From DUOA01 sp012839095 (GTDB taxonomy: Bacteria > Bacillota > Clostridia > Caldicoprobacterales > DTU083), in assembly GCA_050951505.1 (NCBI GenBank), contig JBMNJE010000005.1:1-64000 (forward strand): a stretch of DNA of 64,000 nucleotides, written 5' to 3'. Below are positions 45,836-54,846 of this stretch, one piece after another; the first letter of the stretch is position 1; each line of letters opens with the position of its first letter. The notes under the pieces are model-generated. The model was not told where the DNA came from. It made no database searches and saw only the letters and a program-made list of their open reading frames with translations. The translations under genes were made by a program, and so were the position numbers.

Positions 45836-46774
45836 TTACAGTAATATATCAGTCAGCAGTTCAGCAGATCTTCTTACAGCCTCTGTTCCTCTCATGAGGA
45901 AGTCACCTGACTCAAGGCAGATCTCCCCGTCATATCCATTCATTTTCAGCGCGGCCAGGAACCTCTTCCACCAGAGTCGGTCATGACCATACCCAACTGC
46001 TGCATAGTTCCAGGGTCTTCTGTTACGAGGCGTGCCTACACCAAATTCCATAAGCGTCTCGTATGCGGCTGCATCAGCTTCTATCCTAGTGTCCTTCCCG
46101 TGCACATGGTAAACCATGCCGCCGGCTGCCAGATGCTTTGCCATAATAATGGGATCTCCTCCCATAAAGAATGTATGGCTGGGATCCAAATTCATGCCCA
46201 CCATATCACCCACAGCTTCTCTCAGGCGGCACATGGTGCTTACATTGAAAACCAGGGTATTGGGATGGTTCTCTATTGCAATTTTTTCTATGCCGTGGTC
46301 AGCAGCTCTCTTTACCGCCTCTTTCCACCAGGGGATTGCCGCTTCCTTCCATTGATACTCCAGCATTTCAGCAAATACAGGGGGCCAGGTGTTCACAACC
46401 CAGACCGGATATTTGCTGTCCGGACCCCCGCCGGGTAATCCGCTCATCATGACTATCTTCTTTACGCCAAGGAGGCCTGCCAGTTCAAATGTTTTATGCA
46501 CGACTTCCTCCTGTCTCCGTCCTTCTTCAGACGGCTCCAGGTGATTGCCGGAACAGTTAAGTGCTGTAAGCTTAAGACCCCGTTTCTCGATGGACTCCAT
46601 ATAGGCACTGCGTGCATCGGAGCTTTCAAGCATTTCATTCAGGTTCAGATGAGGCGCTCCGGACCAGTTGCCCGCAGCTATTTCAAGACATTCAAGTTTC
46701 AGGGAGGCTGCAATGTCCAGCATTTCCTCGAATGAGTATCCGCCAAGAGAGTCAGTATACAGTCCAAGTTTCAT
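45836..46774 (-). CDS. TIM-barrel sugar isomerase/epimerase family protein
   Basis: A 312-residue AP endonuclease 2-type barrel. Metal ligands are visible as Glu in KIAIENHPNT, Asp in MNLDPSHTF, His in YHVHGKDTRI and Glu in ICLESGDF. The large loop WVVNTWPPVFAEMLEYQWKE and the late segment GTPRNRRPWNYAAVGYGHDR are typical of the group found beside Gfo/Idh/MocA oxidoreductases in glycoside clusters. A Gfo/Idh/MocA gene ends 19 bases upstream, which fits oxidation followed by isomerisation or cleavage. The ribosome binding site is gggggatg. Confidence 0.85.
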   Translation of the reverse strand: MKLGLYTDSLGGYSFEEMLDIAASLKLECLEIAAGNWSGAPHLNLNEMLESSDARSAYMESIEKRGLKLTALNCSGNHLEPSEEGRRQEEVVHKTFELAGLLGVKKIVMMSGLPGGGPDSKYPVWVVNTWPPVFAEMLEYQWKEAAIPWWKEAVKRAADHGIEKIAIENHPNTLVFNVSTMCRLREAVGDMVGMNLDPSHTFFMGGDPIIMAKHLAAGGMVYHVHGKDTRIEADAAAYETLMEFGVGTPRNRRPWNYAAVGYGHDRLWWKRFLAALKMNGYDGEICLESGDFLMRGTEAVRRSAELLTDILL

Positions 46775-46793
46775 TTAATCATCCCCCGTATTA

Positions 46794-47861
46794 TTAATCA
46801 GTAAATTCAGCAACATCCTTCCAGCATTGGCTGGAGTCGGCACTTATCATAGCTTCCATTACGGCTTGTACATAACAGCCGTCTTCAATGGTTGCAGGGG
46901 TTGCATTGCTGCCTCCCTGAAGTATTTCACCAAAGCAGTCCATCTGACCGGCGACATTGCGATCCAGATCGACTTCAGTCCAGAGCCCGGCTATGTTCTG
47001 CTCCTCTCCCAGACACAGCTTCAGGGAATCAACGCCCTTCTCCAGGGTATAAATCATGCCTCCCTTACTTCCGTAAATTTCCACCCTGTGGGCATTTCTG
47101 CGCCCCCAGGCAAACTTGGAAAAGGCAAAGGTGGCGCTTATGCCCTCATCCAGCATGGCCAGGGCATGAAAATAGTCCTCTGTTGTTACCTCCCCCATGC
47201 CGCTGCCATCCAGCTTCTGCCGCCTGGGTATCAGTATTCCTGAGCAACCGGTTACCTTTTCAAAGCCGCCTTCAAGAAGATAGCATACCATGTCAAGAAT
47301 ATGGGAACCAAGATCACCAAGGCTTCCGCTGCCGGCCAGCTCCTTCCGGTAACGCCATAGGAGCGGTATGTTCTCATTATCTTCTTTTCCCTCAATATAC
47401 TGGGCATACACATGATAGATTCTGCCGAGCATGCCTGATTCCATTATACTTTTGGCTTTGTAAACAGCCGGCCGGTAACGGTATGAGAAACATACAGTAT
47501 TGGCAACGCCGGCGGCCAATGTAGCTTCCTTAAGCTTCCTTGCTTCTTCGAGAGTCATAGCTGCCGGTTTCTCCAGGGCATAAGCCTTTCCCTTACTGAC
47601 AGCCTCCATCGCTATCTCATAATGGGTGATATTCGGCGTGCAGATGGACACCATATCGATGTCATCCCTCACCAGCAGTGCCTTGTAGTCTGTGTAACAT
47701 CTTTCCTGCGGTATACCGTATTTTTGTCCTGCCCTGTAAAGAGCTTCCCTGTTTACGTCGCATAAGGCATAGGGTATTATTTTTCCGCTGCGCTTCATAT
47801 CATTTATATGGCCTGCAGCGATATCACCCAGTCCGATTATGCCGGCTCGAATTTCTTTCAT
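46794..47861 (-). CDS. Gfo/Idh/MocA family oxidoreductase
   Basis: A 355-residue NAD(P)-dependent sugar or polyol dehydrogenase. The N-terminal Rossmann fold shows IRAGIIGLGDIAAGHI, the catalytic Lys lies in ALEKPAAM, and the C-terminal domain has SLGDLGSHILDMVCYL with the active-site His. It belongs to a different branch from the three paralogues at 47983, 50109 and 54847. It starts at ATG behind gaaggggtg and is 19 bases upstream of the TIM-barrel gene. The likely reaction is oxidation of a sugar hydroxyl; the substrate is unknown. Confidence 0.87.
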   Translation of the reverse strand: MKEIRAGIIGLGDIAAGHINDMKRSGKIIPYALCDVNREALYRAGQKYGIPQERCYTDYKALLVRDDIDMVSICTPNITHYEIAMEAVSKGKAYALEKPAAMTLEEARKLKEATLAAGVANTVCFSYRYRPAVYKAKSIMESGMLGRIYHVYAQYIEGKEDNENIPLLWRYRKELAGSGSLGDLGSHILDMVCYLLEGGFEKVTGCSGILIPRRQKLDGSGMGEVTTEDYFHALAMLDEGISATFAFSKFAWGRRNAHRVEIYGSKGGMIYTLEKGVDSLKLCLGEEQNIAGLWTEVDLDRNVAGQMDCFGEILQGGSNATPATIEDGCYVQAVMEAMISADSSQCWKDVAEFTD

Positions 47862-47982
47862 GTGTACACCCCTTCACTGATACCTTTATTAATGTTTTAA
47901 AATGGCATTTACATAATGTTTCTTTGTGCGTTTAGTTTGTGATATCATTTCTCAGCCCGGATCATGCCGTAATTCTGTACTG

Positions 47983-49002
47983 CTAAATAACACTGTTTGC
48001 CAGCATCTCAACCAGTTCCATGGTATGAACGGAATCATACAGATTAGTTTCCGGATCCTCACGGGTGCGTACACAATTGATAAACTGCCGGACTTCATTA
48101 TAATAGCCGTAGTATTTATGATACTCTTCGCTTCCGGCCATTTTTTTACCGTCATAGTATACCACTTCATCAGATCCGGTGCCCGCTGAAGCCGCGGAAT
48201 AAGACTGTTTCCCCATATGGAAAATGATTCTGGCATCGCAGTCAGGCACTGCAAAGCCCAGGTTTATGTAAGCACTGGCTGTATAGCCGTGTATTTCAAA
48301 GGAATGCACCCTGCCCCCGGTTTGGTAGTTGGATTTTATTATGCCGGTAACATCGTTGTCGAATTTTATGATGGAGTTCCAACTGTTGGGAACAGGACTG
48401 TTGTACTGTCCAATCAGGGTGGCAGCAGCCTTCGGGCTGCCTCCGGCTATCCACCTTACCAGGTCAATGGCATGAACCACATCACATTCGTGGGCACTGG
48501 CACATCCGTCATAAAACTCAGCCGATGAGTTCTTGAAAAAGCATCCCTCTACCTGTGTAATAGTTGTCGTTTCCCTCATAATCCTGACAACTTCCTGTAC
48601 AAGGGGAATATAGCGCCTGTTATAACCCACCTGTACTATACAGCCTTTTTCCCTTGCCTTTTTTGCCAGGGTTTTGGTCTGGTATGCAGTTATGCCGGCA
48701 GGCTTTTCCACAAAGATATCCAGTCCCTGCTCCAGGCAGTCCAGGATAATGCGGAAAGCCTGATCAGGCTGCACCAGCACCAAAACTGCCCTTAGTTTTT
48801 CTTCAGCCAGCATCTGCCGGTAATTGGAATACCATCTTGAAACCTTGTATTTCCGGGCAGTTTCCTCTGCTCTCTCCTCCACCATGTCGCAGACTGCCTC
48901 AATACTTACATGCTCCATTTCAGCCAGACCGGGAAGATGTATGTTATTGGCGATTGAACCGGTGCCAATGATGCCTATCGGTATTGACTCGTGCATATTC
49001 AT
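47983..49002 (-). CDS. Gfo/Idh/MocA family oxidoreductase, paralogue A
   Basis: A 339-residue member of the family. It shows PIGIIGTGSIANNIHLPGLA, the catalytic FVEKPAGI and the segment HECDVVHAIDLVRWIAGG. It shares with the genes at 50109 and 54847 the motif V.xxxRRxxPxV (VGYNRRYIPLV here) and the HAIDxxRW element, so these three are recent paralogues of one subfamily. The start is the ATG at 49002 behind tggagg, 28 bases after the aldo/keto reductase gene; an in-frame ATG 30 codons earlier has no site and would lie inside that gene. The three copies may differ in substrate. Confidence 0.86.
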   Translation of the reverse strand: MNMHESIPIGIIGTGSIANNIHLPGLAEMEHVSIEAVCDMVEERAEETARKYKVSRWYSNYRQMLAEEKLRAVLVLVQPDQAFRIILDCLEQGLDIFVEKPAGITAYQTKTLAKKAREKGCIVQVGYNRRYIPLVQEVVRIMRETTTITQVEGCFFKNSSAEFYDGCASAHECDVVHAIDLVRWIAGGSPKAAATLIGQYNSPVPNSWNSIIKFDNDVTGIIKSNYQTGGRVHSFEIHGYTASAYINLGFAVPDCDARIIFHMGKQSYSAASAGTGSDEVVYYDGKKMAGSEEYHKYYGYYNEVRQFINCVRTREDPETNLYDSVHTMELVEMLANSVI

Positions 49003-49030
49003 TGATTCCTCCATTTGGATCTTTCCTGCA

Positions 49031-50083
49031 TCATCGAATTCTGCTGTTTTTCGGATTCTCGTAGTAATCCGGATTATGTCCCAGCTTTTCAAGTACAGGC
49101 TCGCTCAGGCGGTCAATTTCCCTGACCAGCTCCGTAGTCAGATTTAATTCCGCTGCCTTAATATTTGACAGCAGCTCCTTCTCATTTCTTGAACCCACCA
49201 GGGTGCATGCAATCCCGGTCTTGGCCAGGACCCAAGCTATGGACAGCTGTGCAATGTGAATTCCCATGCCATCTGCAATCTCCCTGAGCCTTTGTACAAC
49301 TTCAAAAACTTCAGTTTCGGCACCCGCTTCTCCGTGCCTGGAAGTCCCCTTTCCCCGTTCATGTCTGAAATGCCTGGAATGTGCCTGGTGAGGAGGAACA
49401 TCCTCCGGTTTCTGATAGATGCCTGCCAGGAGCCCCTGCTGCAGAGCCATCGAACCTACAATGGAAATATCCTTCTCTATGCAATAGGGCAGTACTTCTT
49501 TTTCGATTGCTCTTGATAGAATATTGTAGGTCATTTCATTCATAACAGGCTCAGCACCTGTGTCCAGTACTTCCTTCATCTGTTCATGACCGAAGTTGCT
49601 GATGCCGATTTCCCGTATCTTCCCCTGCTTCTTAAGATCAAGCAGTGCCCCAAAGGCCTCCTGCACAGCAGGAGGCTCTGATATCTTTTTGGGATCGTCC
49701 GTAAAATGCTTTATGGATATGGGGTCCAGAGGCCAATGCAGCATGTAGACATCAATATAATCTGTATTAAGCCTCTTCAGGCTTGCTTCACAATGCTTCT
49801 GCAATTCACCTTCATATGCATTGGAGGGGCTGACCTTTGAGCATATTACCGCTTCTTCCCTTCTGCCCCTGAGAGCCTGGCCCAATGAAATTTCACTGGC
49901 TCCATTATTGTACATTTCAGCTGTATCAAAAAGATTAATACCCATATCCAGCGCCAGGCTGACTACTCTGTTCACATCATCCTGATTTTGCTTCCCCCAG
50001 TACTCTCCGCCGCCGTATGCCCAGCAGCCCATTCCTATGGGGCTTACAAATATATCTGATTTTCCCAGTCTTCTTTTCTGCAT
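49031..50083 (-). CDS. Aldo/keto reductase
   Basis: A 350-residue NADPH-dependent aldo/keto reductase. The barrel shows FVSPIGMGCWAYGGG, the catalytic Asp and Tyr in FDTAEMYNNGASE, the Lys in VICSKVSPSN, the His in VYMLHWPLDP, and the cofactor motif LVGSRNEKELLSNI. The start is the ATG at 50083 behind gggggagtg. The loop PHQAHSRHFRHERGKGTSRH is unusually His/Arg-rich. It lies between two Gfo/Idh/MocA genes on the same strand and could reduce a sugar aldehyde or keto-sugar formed by them, which is inference. Confidence 0.88.
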   Translation of the reverse strand: MQKRRLGKSDIFVSPIGMGCWAYGGGEYWGKQNQDDVNRVVSLALDMGINLFDTAEMYNNGASEISLGQALRGRREEAVICSKVSPSNAYEGELQKHCEASLKRLNTDYIDVYMLHWPLDPISIKHFTDDPKKISEPPAVQEAFGALLDLKKQGKIREIGISNFGHEQMKEVLDTGAEPVMNEMTYNILSRAIEKEVLPYCIEKDISIVGSMALQQGLLAGIYQKPEDVPPHQAHSRHFRHERGKGTSRHGEAGAETEVFEVVQRLREIADGMGIHIAQLSIAWVLAKTGIACTLVGSRNEKELLSNIKAAELNLTTELVREIDRLSEPVLEKLGHNPDYYENPKNSRIR

Positions 50084-50108
50084 GGTAATCACTCCCCCGA
50101 CTTTATGC

Positions 50109-51095
50109 TTATCTGCCCTCCAAGAGCGCCTGTGCCAGAATAGTCTCGGCAACCTCCATTGTTTTTACTGCATCGGAAAAATTGCATGAGGGCTGCGTTC
50201 CAGCCTTGCAGCAGTCTACAAACTCACGGCACAGGTTTCTTACCCCGGTATATACATGGAACTGATCGCTGCCTGCAGCTTCAGCGGTGTCGAACTCTAT
50301 TCCCTTGGTATCACCGTCAGCATAGAGATAACCTTTTTGCTCATGCTCAGCTTCAGCACAAATATTGGGTGCATGAATTTCAACCGAGAAGATTCTCCGG
50401 CCGCTGGACCAGCTGTTTATAAGATATCCGGAGGATCCATTATCAAAATGGAGTGTGGATGAAATAAAGTTGATGTTGGGAACAAGGACCCGCTTTACAT
50501 GACTCTCTACCTTCACCACTTCGCCGCCGCATATCCAGCGCAGAGTATCGATGGCGTGAACCGTATCGTCCATCATATGGTCCCGGGCTTCCAGATTGGG
50601 AGAAGCGGCACACTTGTAGAATTTGCAGACTGCATGGGTAATCGGACCCCGTTTCAGACACTCATCCCGCAGCTTCATAACCATGGGAGTCATTCTTCTC
50701 TGGAAGCTTACCTGTGTGACACAGTTGTTCTGCTCTGCCGCATAAGCAAGGGATCTGGCCTGATGAATAGTAAGGGCCAGGGGTTTTTCAACAAACAGGT
50801 TAAGACCCTGATTCAGGCACCACATCCATATATCATAAAAGAGATGGGGCTGACCGATGGCGAACACTGCATCGGGCCTGGTTTCCCTGATCATTCTCTG
50901 ATAGTCGTACACCGTATCTCCGTACCGCTTTTCAATTCCGTACTTATTCGCGGTTTCATTAAGCCTTTCCTTGTCTATATCACAGATACCAACGAATTCT
51001 ACATCCTCAAGATCAGCCAGGGAAGGATAAATTACACTGTTGGCTCTGCCGCCTGCTCCTATCATGGCGACTCTGAACTTTCTGTTTTCGACCAT
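50109..51095 (-). CDS. Gfo/Idh/MocA family oxidoreductase, paralogue B
   Basis: A 328-residue member. The fold is shown by FRVAMIGAGGRANSVIYPSL, the catalytic FVEKPLAL, the paralogue motif VSFQRRMTPMVMKL and MDDTVHAIDTLRW. Its nearest relatives in the window are the genes at 47983 and 54847. It starts behind aaggagg, 79 bases after the TIM-barrel gene at 51175, and the aldo/keto reductase follows 25 bases later. The clustering of three close copies suggests separate oxidation steps or separate sugars. Confidence 0.86.
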   Translation of the reverse strand: MVENRKFRVAMIGAGGRANSVIYPSLADLEDVEFVGICDIDKERLNETANKYGIEKRYGDTVYDYQRMIRETRPDAVFAIGQPHLFYDIWMWCLNQGLNLFVEKPLALTIHQARSLAYAAEQNNCVTQVSFQRRMTPMVMKLRDECLKRGPITHAVCKFYKCAASPNLEARDHMMDDTVHAIDTLRWICGGEVVKVESHVKRVLVPNINFISSTLHFDNGSSGYLINSWSSGRRIFSVEIHAPNICAEAEHEQKGYLYADGDTKGIEFDTAEAAGSDQFHVYTGVRNLCREFVDCCKAGTQPSCNFSDAVKTMEVAETILAQALLEGR

Positions 51096-51174
51096 GTCTT
51101 TGCCTCCTTCGTATTACATAATTCTGTTATTTCAGTTGTTTCAGTCAATATATCCGTCATGCCGGTCAGGCATA

Positions 51175-51966
51175 CTATTCAAATAATGATTTGGCATATG
51201 CAATATCTTTGGCAATATACTCATTTACCAGCTCTTCATCTGAATACTCAGCCGTCAGGCACAGAACCCCACTGTAATTCCTTTTCTTAAGGTATTTGGC
51301 AATACGGGACCAGGAACCCAACCCATGCTGACCGGTGGTAAAATATCTCTCCCATTCAGCCTCTGCAGCTTCAGGTCCGTTCGACCGCCTGTAAAAGGCA
51401 TTTTTGAGATTTACCATGCAGAGGTGAGACCATACAATGTCCAGTCCCATCTCCGGTTCTTCCCCGGCCAGGCCGCTGTGTGCAGCATCCCATATGGCTC
51501 CGATATATTTGGGATCAAAATCCTCAATCAGATGCAATAGCCCCATGGCGCTTTGTACATCCCATCCATAGTGGTGCTGTATTCCCACCTTGACTCCGTA
51601 TTTCTCACACAGAGGTACAATGCTTTCCAGATGCTTTTTGGCTTTGGCCTCGGATGCCATATAGCCTGCCTCAGGATCAATGGACACCATTATGCGGATA
51701 ACGGGGATACCTGCTGCCGCGCATCCGGCAAACACCTTTTCATCGGTAGAGCTGGCTACGCTGGTTATTTTGATGCCGTATGCACCAAATTTCTTTACAA
51801 GCTCAGGCAGTCCTTTTTCCGCATTATCAGGCTCCAGCTGATAACCTTCCCTTAATGGAAACTCAATTCCGTCAAATCCAAGATCACTGACAAATTTTCC
51901 AAGTTCATCGACGGATTGGGTTTTCCACGGCTTCGTGAATACAGAATAAGTAAACTTTTTCTCCAT
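51175..51966 (-). CDS. TIM-barrel sugar isomerase/epimerase family protein with a Gln variant
   Basis: A 263-residue AP endonuclease 2-type barrel that opens FVSDLGFDGIEFPLREGY. The first metal ligand, normally Glu in a pattern like GIENH, is replaced by Gln in VGIQHHYGWD; the Asp/His of AIWDAAHSG and the Glu of CLTAEYSDE remain. Such Gln forms occur in a subset that often accompanies Gfo/Idh/MocA proteins. A good promoter and a palindrome lie just upstream, so this gene probably starts a separate transcript that runs on through 50109, 49031 and 47983. The ribosome binding site is aaaggag. Confidence 0.82.
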   Translation of the reverse strand: MEKKFTYSVFTKPWKTQSVDELGKFVSDLGFDGIEFPLREGYQLEPDNAEKGLPELVKKFGAYGIKITSVASSTDEKVFAGCAAAGIPVIRIMVSIDPEAGYMASEAKAKKHLESIVPLCEKYGVKVGIQHHYGWDVQSAMGLLHLIEDFDPKYIGAIWDAAHSGLAGEEPEMGLDIVWSHLCMVNLKNAFYRRSNGPEAAEAEWERYFTTGQHGLGSWSRIAKYLKKRNYSGVLCLTAEYSDEELVNEYIAKDIAYAKSLFE

Positions 51967-52016
51967 GATGTGAAACTCCTTTCTCTGTGTATGATATTGA
52001 TACCTTACAACTGTAA

Positions 52017-52035
52017 TGATATTTGTTTCATATCA
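52017..52035. promoter_or_regulatory. Candidate operator just downstream of a promoter
   Basis: TGATAT (52017-52022) and ATATCA (52030-52035) flank a 7-base centre. The palindrome lies about 20-40 bases after the expected transcript start, where a repressor would block it. A similar TGATATCA occurs at 47940-47947 upstream of another Gfo/Idh/MocA gene. Confidence 0.35.
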
Positions 52036-52062
52036 CAGATACATCCATGTAATTCAGCAAAA

Positions 52063-52090
52063 GGTATAAATAATTTGGATATACTGTCAA
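52063..52090 (-). promoter_or_regulatory. Internal sigma-A promoter of the right catabolic cluster
   Basis: On the minus strand, a perfect TTGACA (52090-52085) and TATACC (52068-52063) are 16 bases apart. It is placed in the 154-base gap after the FG-GAP gene and about 100 bases before the TIM-barrel start. Confidence 0.5.
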
Positions 52091-52120
52091 TTCAGCATAT
52101 ACTTTGAAACAAACCTGGAA

Positions 52121-54826
52121 TTATGCAATAATAAGCAGATTTCCTTCCATTGTGGTAACCAGGATCTCTAAAAATCCGTCGCCGTCTATGTCAGCAAGAA
52201 TGGGACTGCCCGGCGGCGAGCCTGTAAAGATTCTGAAATGCAGGGTTCCGTCATGCTTTAGGGAGTAAACATAACCATCATTGCAGCCGAAGACGAACTC
52301 ATCATATCCGTCGCCGTCAATATCTCCTGTACAGGTCTCCCCGGCTATGCAGTCTCCGATATCATAAGTCCAGAGCAGTTCACCGGTTTTTGCATCCACA
52401 CACCCGTATTTATAATCGTTTCTCGGGCCTGCAGCCAGGACTCTTCCGTCTATGAAAGCCAGACCCTGATGGCTGTAACGGGGCGGTGTGCCTATTGGAG
52501 TCTCATTGCCATAGTAATCAAACCAAACCGGTATCCACTTCTCTCCGTCCCGCTTCAGCACTCCGCCGTTCAGCCCCCATATGCCGGACAGATAGATCTC
52601 CTCTTTACCGTCCCCGTCAACATCTGCCAAAGCAAAATGACCAGAACCCACCCATCTGGTTCCAAGGATATCGCTGAGCATTTCCATATCAGCTAAGTTC
52701 CTACCGGTTCTGCCGTCCACCCCTGCCGTCACATCACCGCTTAAGAAGAGCAAATCATCCAGGCCGTCATCTTCCAAAGGCAGTACCGATGCATAGCCGT
52801 CAACCGGACCCATACCGCTGTCATGACCGTCGCTTCTCCTCCATACCACTTCTCCCGTGGCGGAATCCAATACCATGCTTTCATTAATATACACCGCTGT
52901 AGAAGCAGCATTAACATAGATGTCATATTTGTCTTCAGTGACAAATCTGCCGTGAGTACAGCTTATAACTTTGCCGCCTTTAAAATCACCCTTCAGCATT
53001 TTCCTCCATATGATCTTCCCCTTATGGTCGGTCAGCAGAAGTTCTGCATTGGTATTTCCAAAAAGCAGTTCCTTAAAACCGTCTCCGTCAAAATCCCAGG
53101 CACCTAAGAATCCGGGGCCTGCAGCAGAGTCAAAAAATACGTTTTCCTTTTCCCCGCTGCCTTCTATGGACCATTCTCTTCTGACAGACAACTCTGAGTC
53201 CGTCATTCGTATATCTGCCCTGTATACAGAGCCGCCCAGAATTATTTCATTAATCCCATCCTTGTCAATATCCGTTACTATAGGGATTTGGGTCTGCACG
53301 TCAGGCATACAGTCTTTGAAGCAAGCCATTTGCCTGCCGGAAAACGAATATAACAGGAACTCTTCTGCATCCTTGCTTCCGCTGCCTTTGCTTTGACAGA
53401 GGAGGCCGGCACCGGCTTTGTTAATTCCGGTTACTGACTCCATGATTTGCAGGTTGTCATCTATTGTCAGTGTTTCCTTTTTAACTAATTGATCTGTTCC
53501 CTTCCATCCATATGCAGCTATGCCATTATCCTCAAAGACGGATAGTTCCAGGCTCCCGTCGCCGTCTGCATCCCACAGGTATTCAACTGCCCTGTCAATG
53601 GCAATGTGGCTTAGGTGCAGGGGCCTGTAACCGCCTGTAAAGGGCAGTATCCTTCTGCTCGTTGAAAACAGAGTCACCGGCCGATTTTCCGTGATCCTGC
53701 AGATTTCTATTTTGGAATCCGCTGTCCTTTCCAGCAGCATTTCAAAGGCGCCATCGCCGTCAATATCACCACAGTCCAGGAGCCTGGCATTTTGAATTTC
53801 CGTCTTTAACCTGCCGGTCCTGCAATCAAGGATTTCCACCTTCCATTCGTTGGCCGCCACATCACCGACGCTGTATGCTATCTCAGGATTTCCATCACCG
53901 TCAATATCGCACACAGGCATAGGAGGGGTCTTCATTACATGCTCCCCATAGCCTATGTATCTGTCCCACACGTATTCCAGTTTATCCCCTGCAGGCTTTA
54001 TGACCGACAAATGCAGCTGGACGGCATCGTTGACCAGTACCAGCTCAGGCTTGCCGTCATTGTCTGCATCAAAAAGACCTGCATATCCATAATTTCTCAT
54101 GTTTGGGCCTTCAACTGCATACTTCTTATGACCGGTTGCCGAGTCTATAACCCAGATGAAGGAATGCTGTATTACAATTATGCTGTTTTGTCCATCGCCC
54201 ATAAGATCCCCCACCAGGACATTGGGCCTGTACCTGGTGCGATCGCCTATGCCTATCCCTTCTGTTTTCCACAGGGCATATCCATTCCTCACACCCTTGT
54301 CAAAGGCAAAAAGGTATCCGTAATTATCGCCTTCAGACCAAACAGTTATCTGCCTTCCTGCCAAAGAAGGGACTATTCTTCCTATTTTCATATTGTTATG
54401 CGAAAGTATCACAGTTTTCTCTTTGAAGGTATGCTGCCAGTATACTTCACCGGACAAGCCCGAAAACACGGTAAGAGTCCGCAGATTTGTGACAGCTGCA
54501 ATGCACTTTTCCCTGCCTGTGCCTTCCAGATCATGAAAGCCTGTGATGACCGGGTTGCATATATCGCTCATCCACAAAATTCTGCCCTTTGAGTCCCTTA
54601 CCTTTATACGGCCGCCCTCGGAAAAGACATATTCCTCTTCTCCGTCAGCATTGATATCCTCTATCCAGATCCTGACAGTGCCGCCGGATGCGTACCGGGC
54701 CCGGCCTATGACAGAGGGAACCTTGATTTTTCCCTTTCCCCTGCTCCTGCCTGTCAGTTTCAGGTCATGCCTGAACATCGGCCACTCTGTATGCAAAACT
54801 TCTGATTGTCTGCCTGTATCCTGCAT
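52121..54826 (-). CDS. Cytoplasmic FG-GAP/VCBS repeat propeller protein, 901 residues
   Basis: A 901-residue protein made almost entirely of FG-GAP-type repeats. At least ten calcium-binding DxDxDG loops are visible (for example DADNDGKPE, DIDGDGNPE, DADGDGSLE, DFDGDGFKE, DVDGDGKEE, DIDGDGYDE), so one or two beta-propellers are expected. The N-terminus (MQDTGRQSEVLHTEWPMFRH) has no signal peptide, lipobox or membrane helix, which is odd because FG-GAP and rhamnogalacturonan-lyase type propellers normally work outside the cell. Several blades read like PQQ/WD strands (FSGLSGEVYWQHTF, DAKTGELLWTYDIG). It starts behind gagggaga and ends 20 bases before a promoter gap; the Gfo/Idh/MocA gene lies 20 bases upstream. 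The role is unknown; a scaffold or cytoplasmic glycan-binding part is possible. Confidence 0.85.
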   Translation of the reverse strand: MQDTGRQSEVLHTEWPMFRHDLKLTGRSRGKGKIKVPSVIGRARYASGGTVRIWIEDINADGEEEYVFSEGGRIKVRDSKGRILWMSDICNPVITGFHDLEGTGREKCIAAVTNLRTLTVFSGLSGEVYWQHTFKEKTVILSHNNMKIGRIVPSLAGRQITVWSEGDNYGYLFAFDKGVRNGYALWKTEGIGIGDRTRYRPNVLVGDLMGDGQNSIIVIQHSFIWVIDSATGHKKYAVEGPNMRNYGYAGLFDADNDGKPELVLVNDAVQLHLSVIKPAGDKLEYVWDRYIGYGEHVMKTPPMPVCDIDGDGNPEIAYSVGDVAANEWKVEILDCRTGRLKTEIQNARLLDCGDIDGDGAFEMLLERTADSKIEICRITENRPVTLFSTSRRILPFTGGYRPLHLSHIAIDRAVEYLWDADGDGSLELSVFEDNGIAAYGWKGTDQLVKKETLTIDDNLQIMESVTGINKAGAGLLCQSKGSGSKDAEEFLLYSFSGRQMACFKDCMPDVQTQIPIVTDIDKDGINEIILGGSVYRADIRMTDSELSVRREWSIEGSGEKENVFFDSAAGPGFLGAWDFDGDGFKELLFGNTNAELLLTDHKGKIIWRKMLKGDFKGGKVISCTHGRFVTEDKYDIYVNAASTAVYINESMVLDSATGEVVWRRSDGHDSGMGPVDGYASVLPLEDDGLDDLLFLSGDVTAGVDGRTGRNLADMEMLSDILGTRWVGSGHFALADVDGDGKEEIYLSGIWGLNGGVLKRDGEKWIPVWFDYYGNETPIGTPPRYSHQGLAFIDGRVLAAGPRNDYKYGCVDAKTGELLWTYDIGDCIAGETCTGDIDGDGYDEFVFGCNDGYVYSLKHDGTLHFRIFTGSPPGSPILADIDGDGFLEILVTTMEGNLLIIA

Positions 54827-54846
54827 ATTGGGTCTCCCTCACAGTG

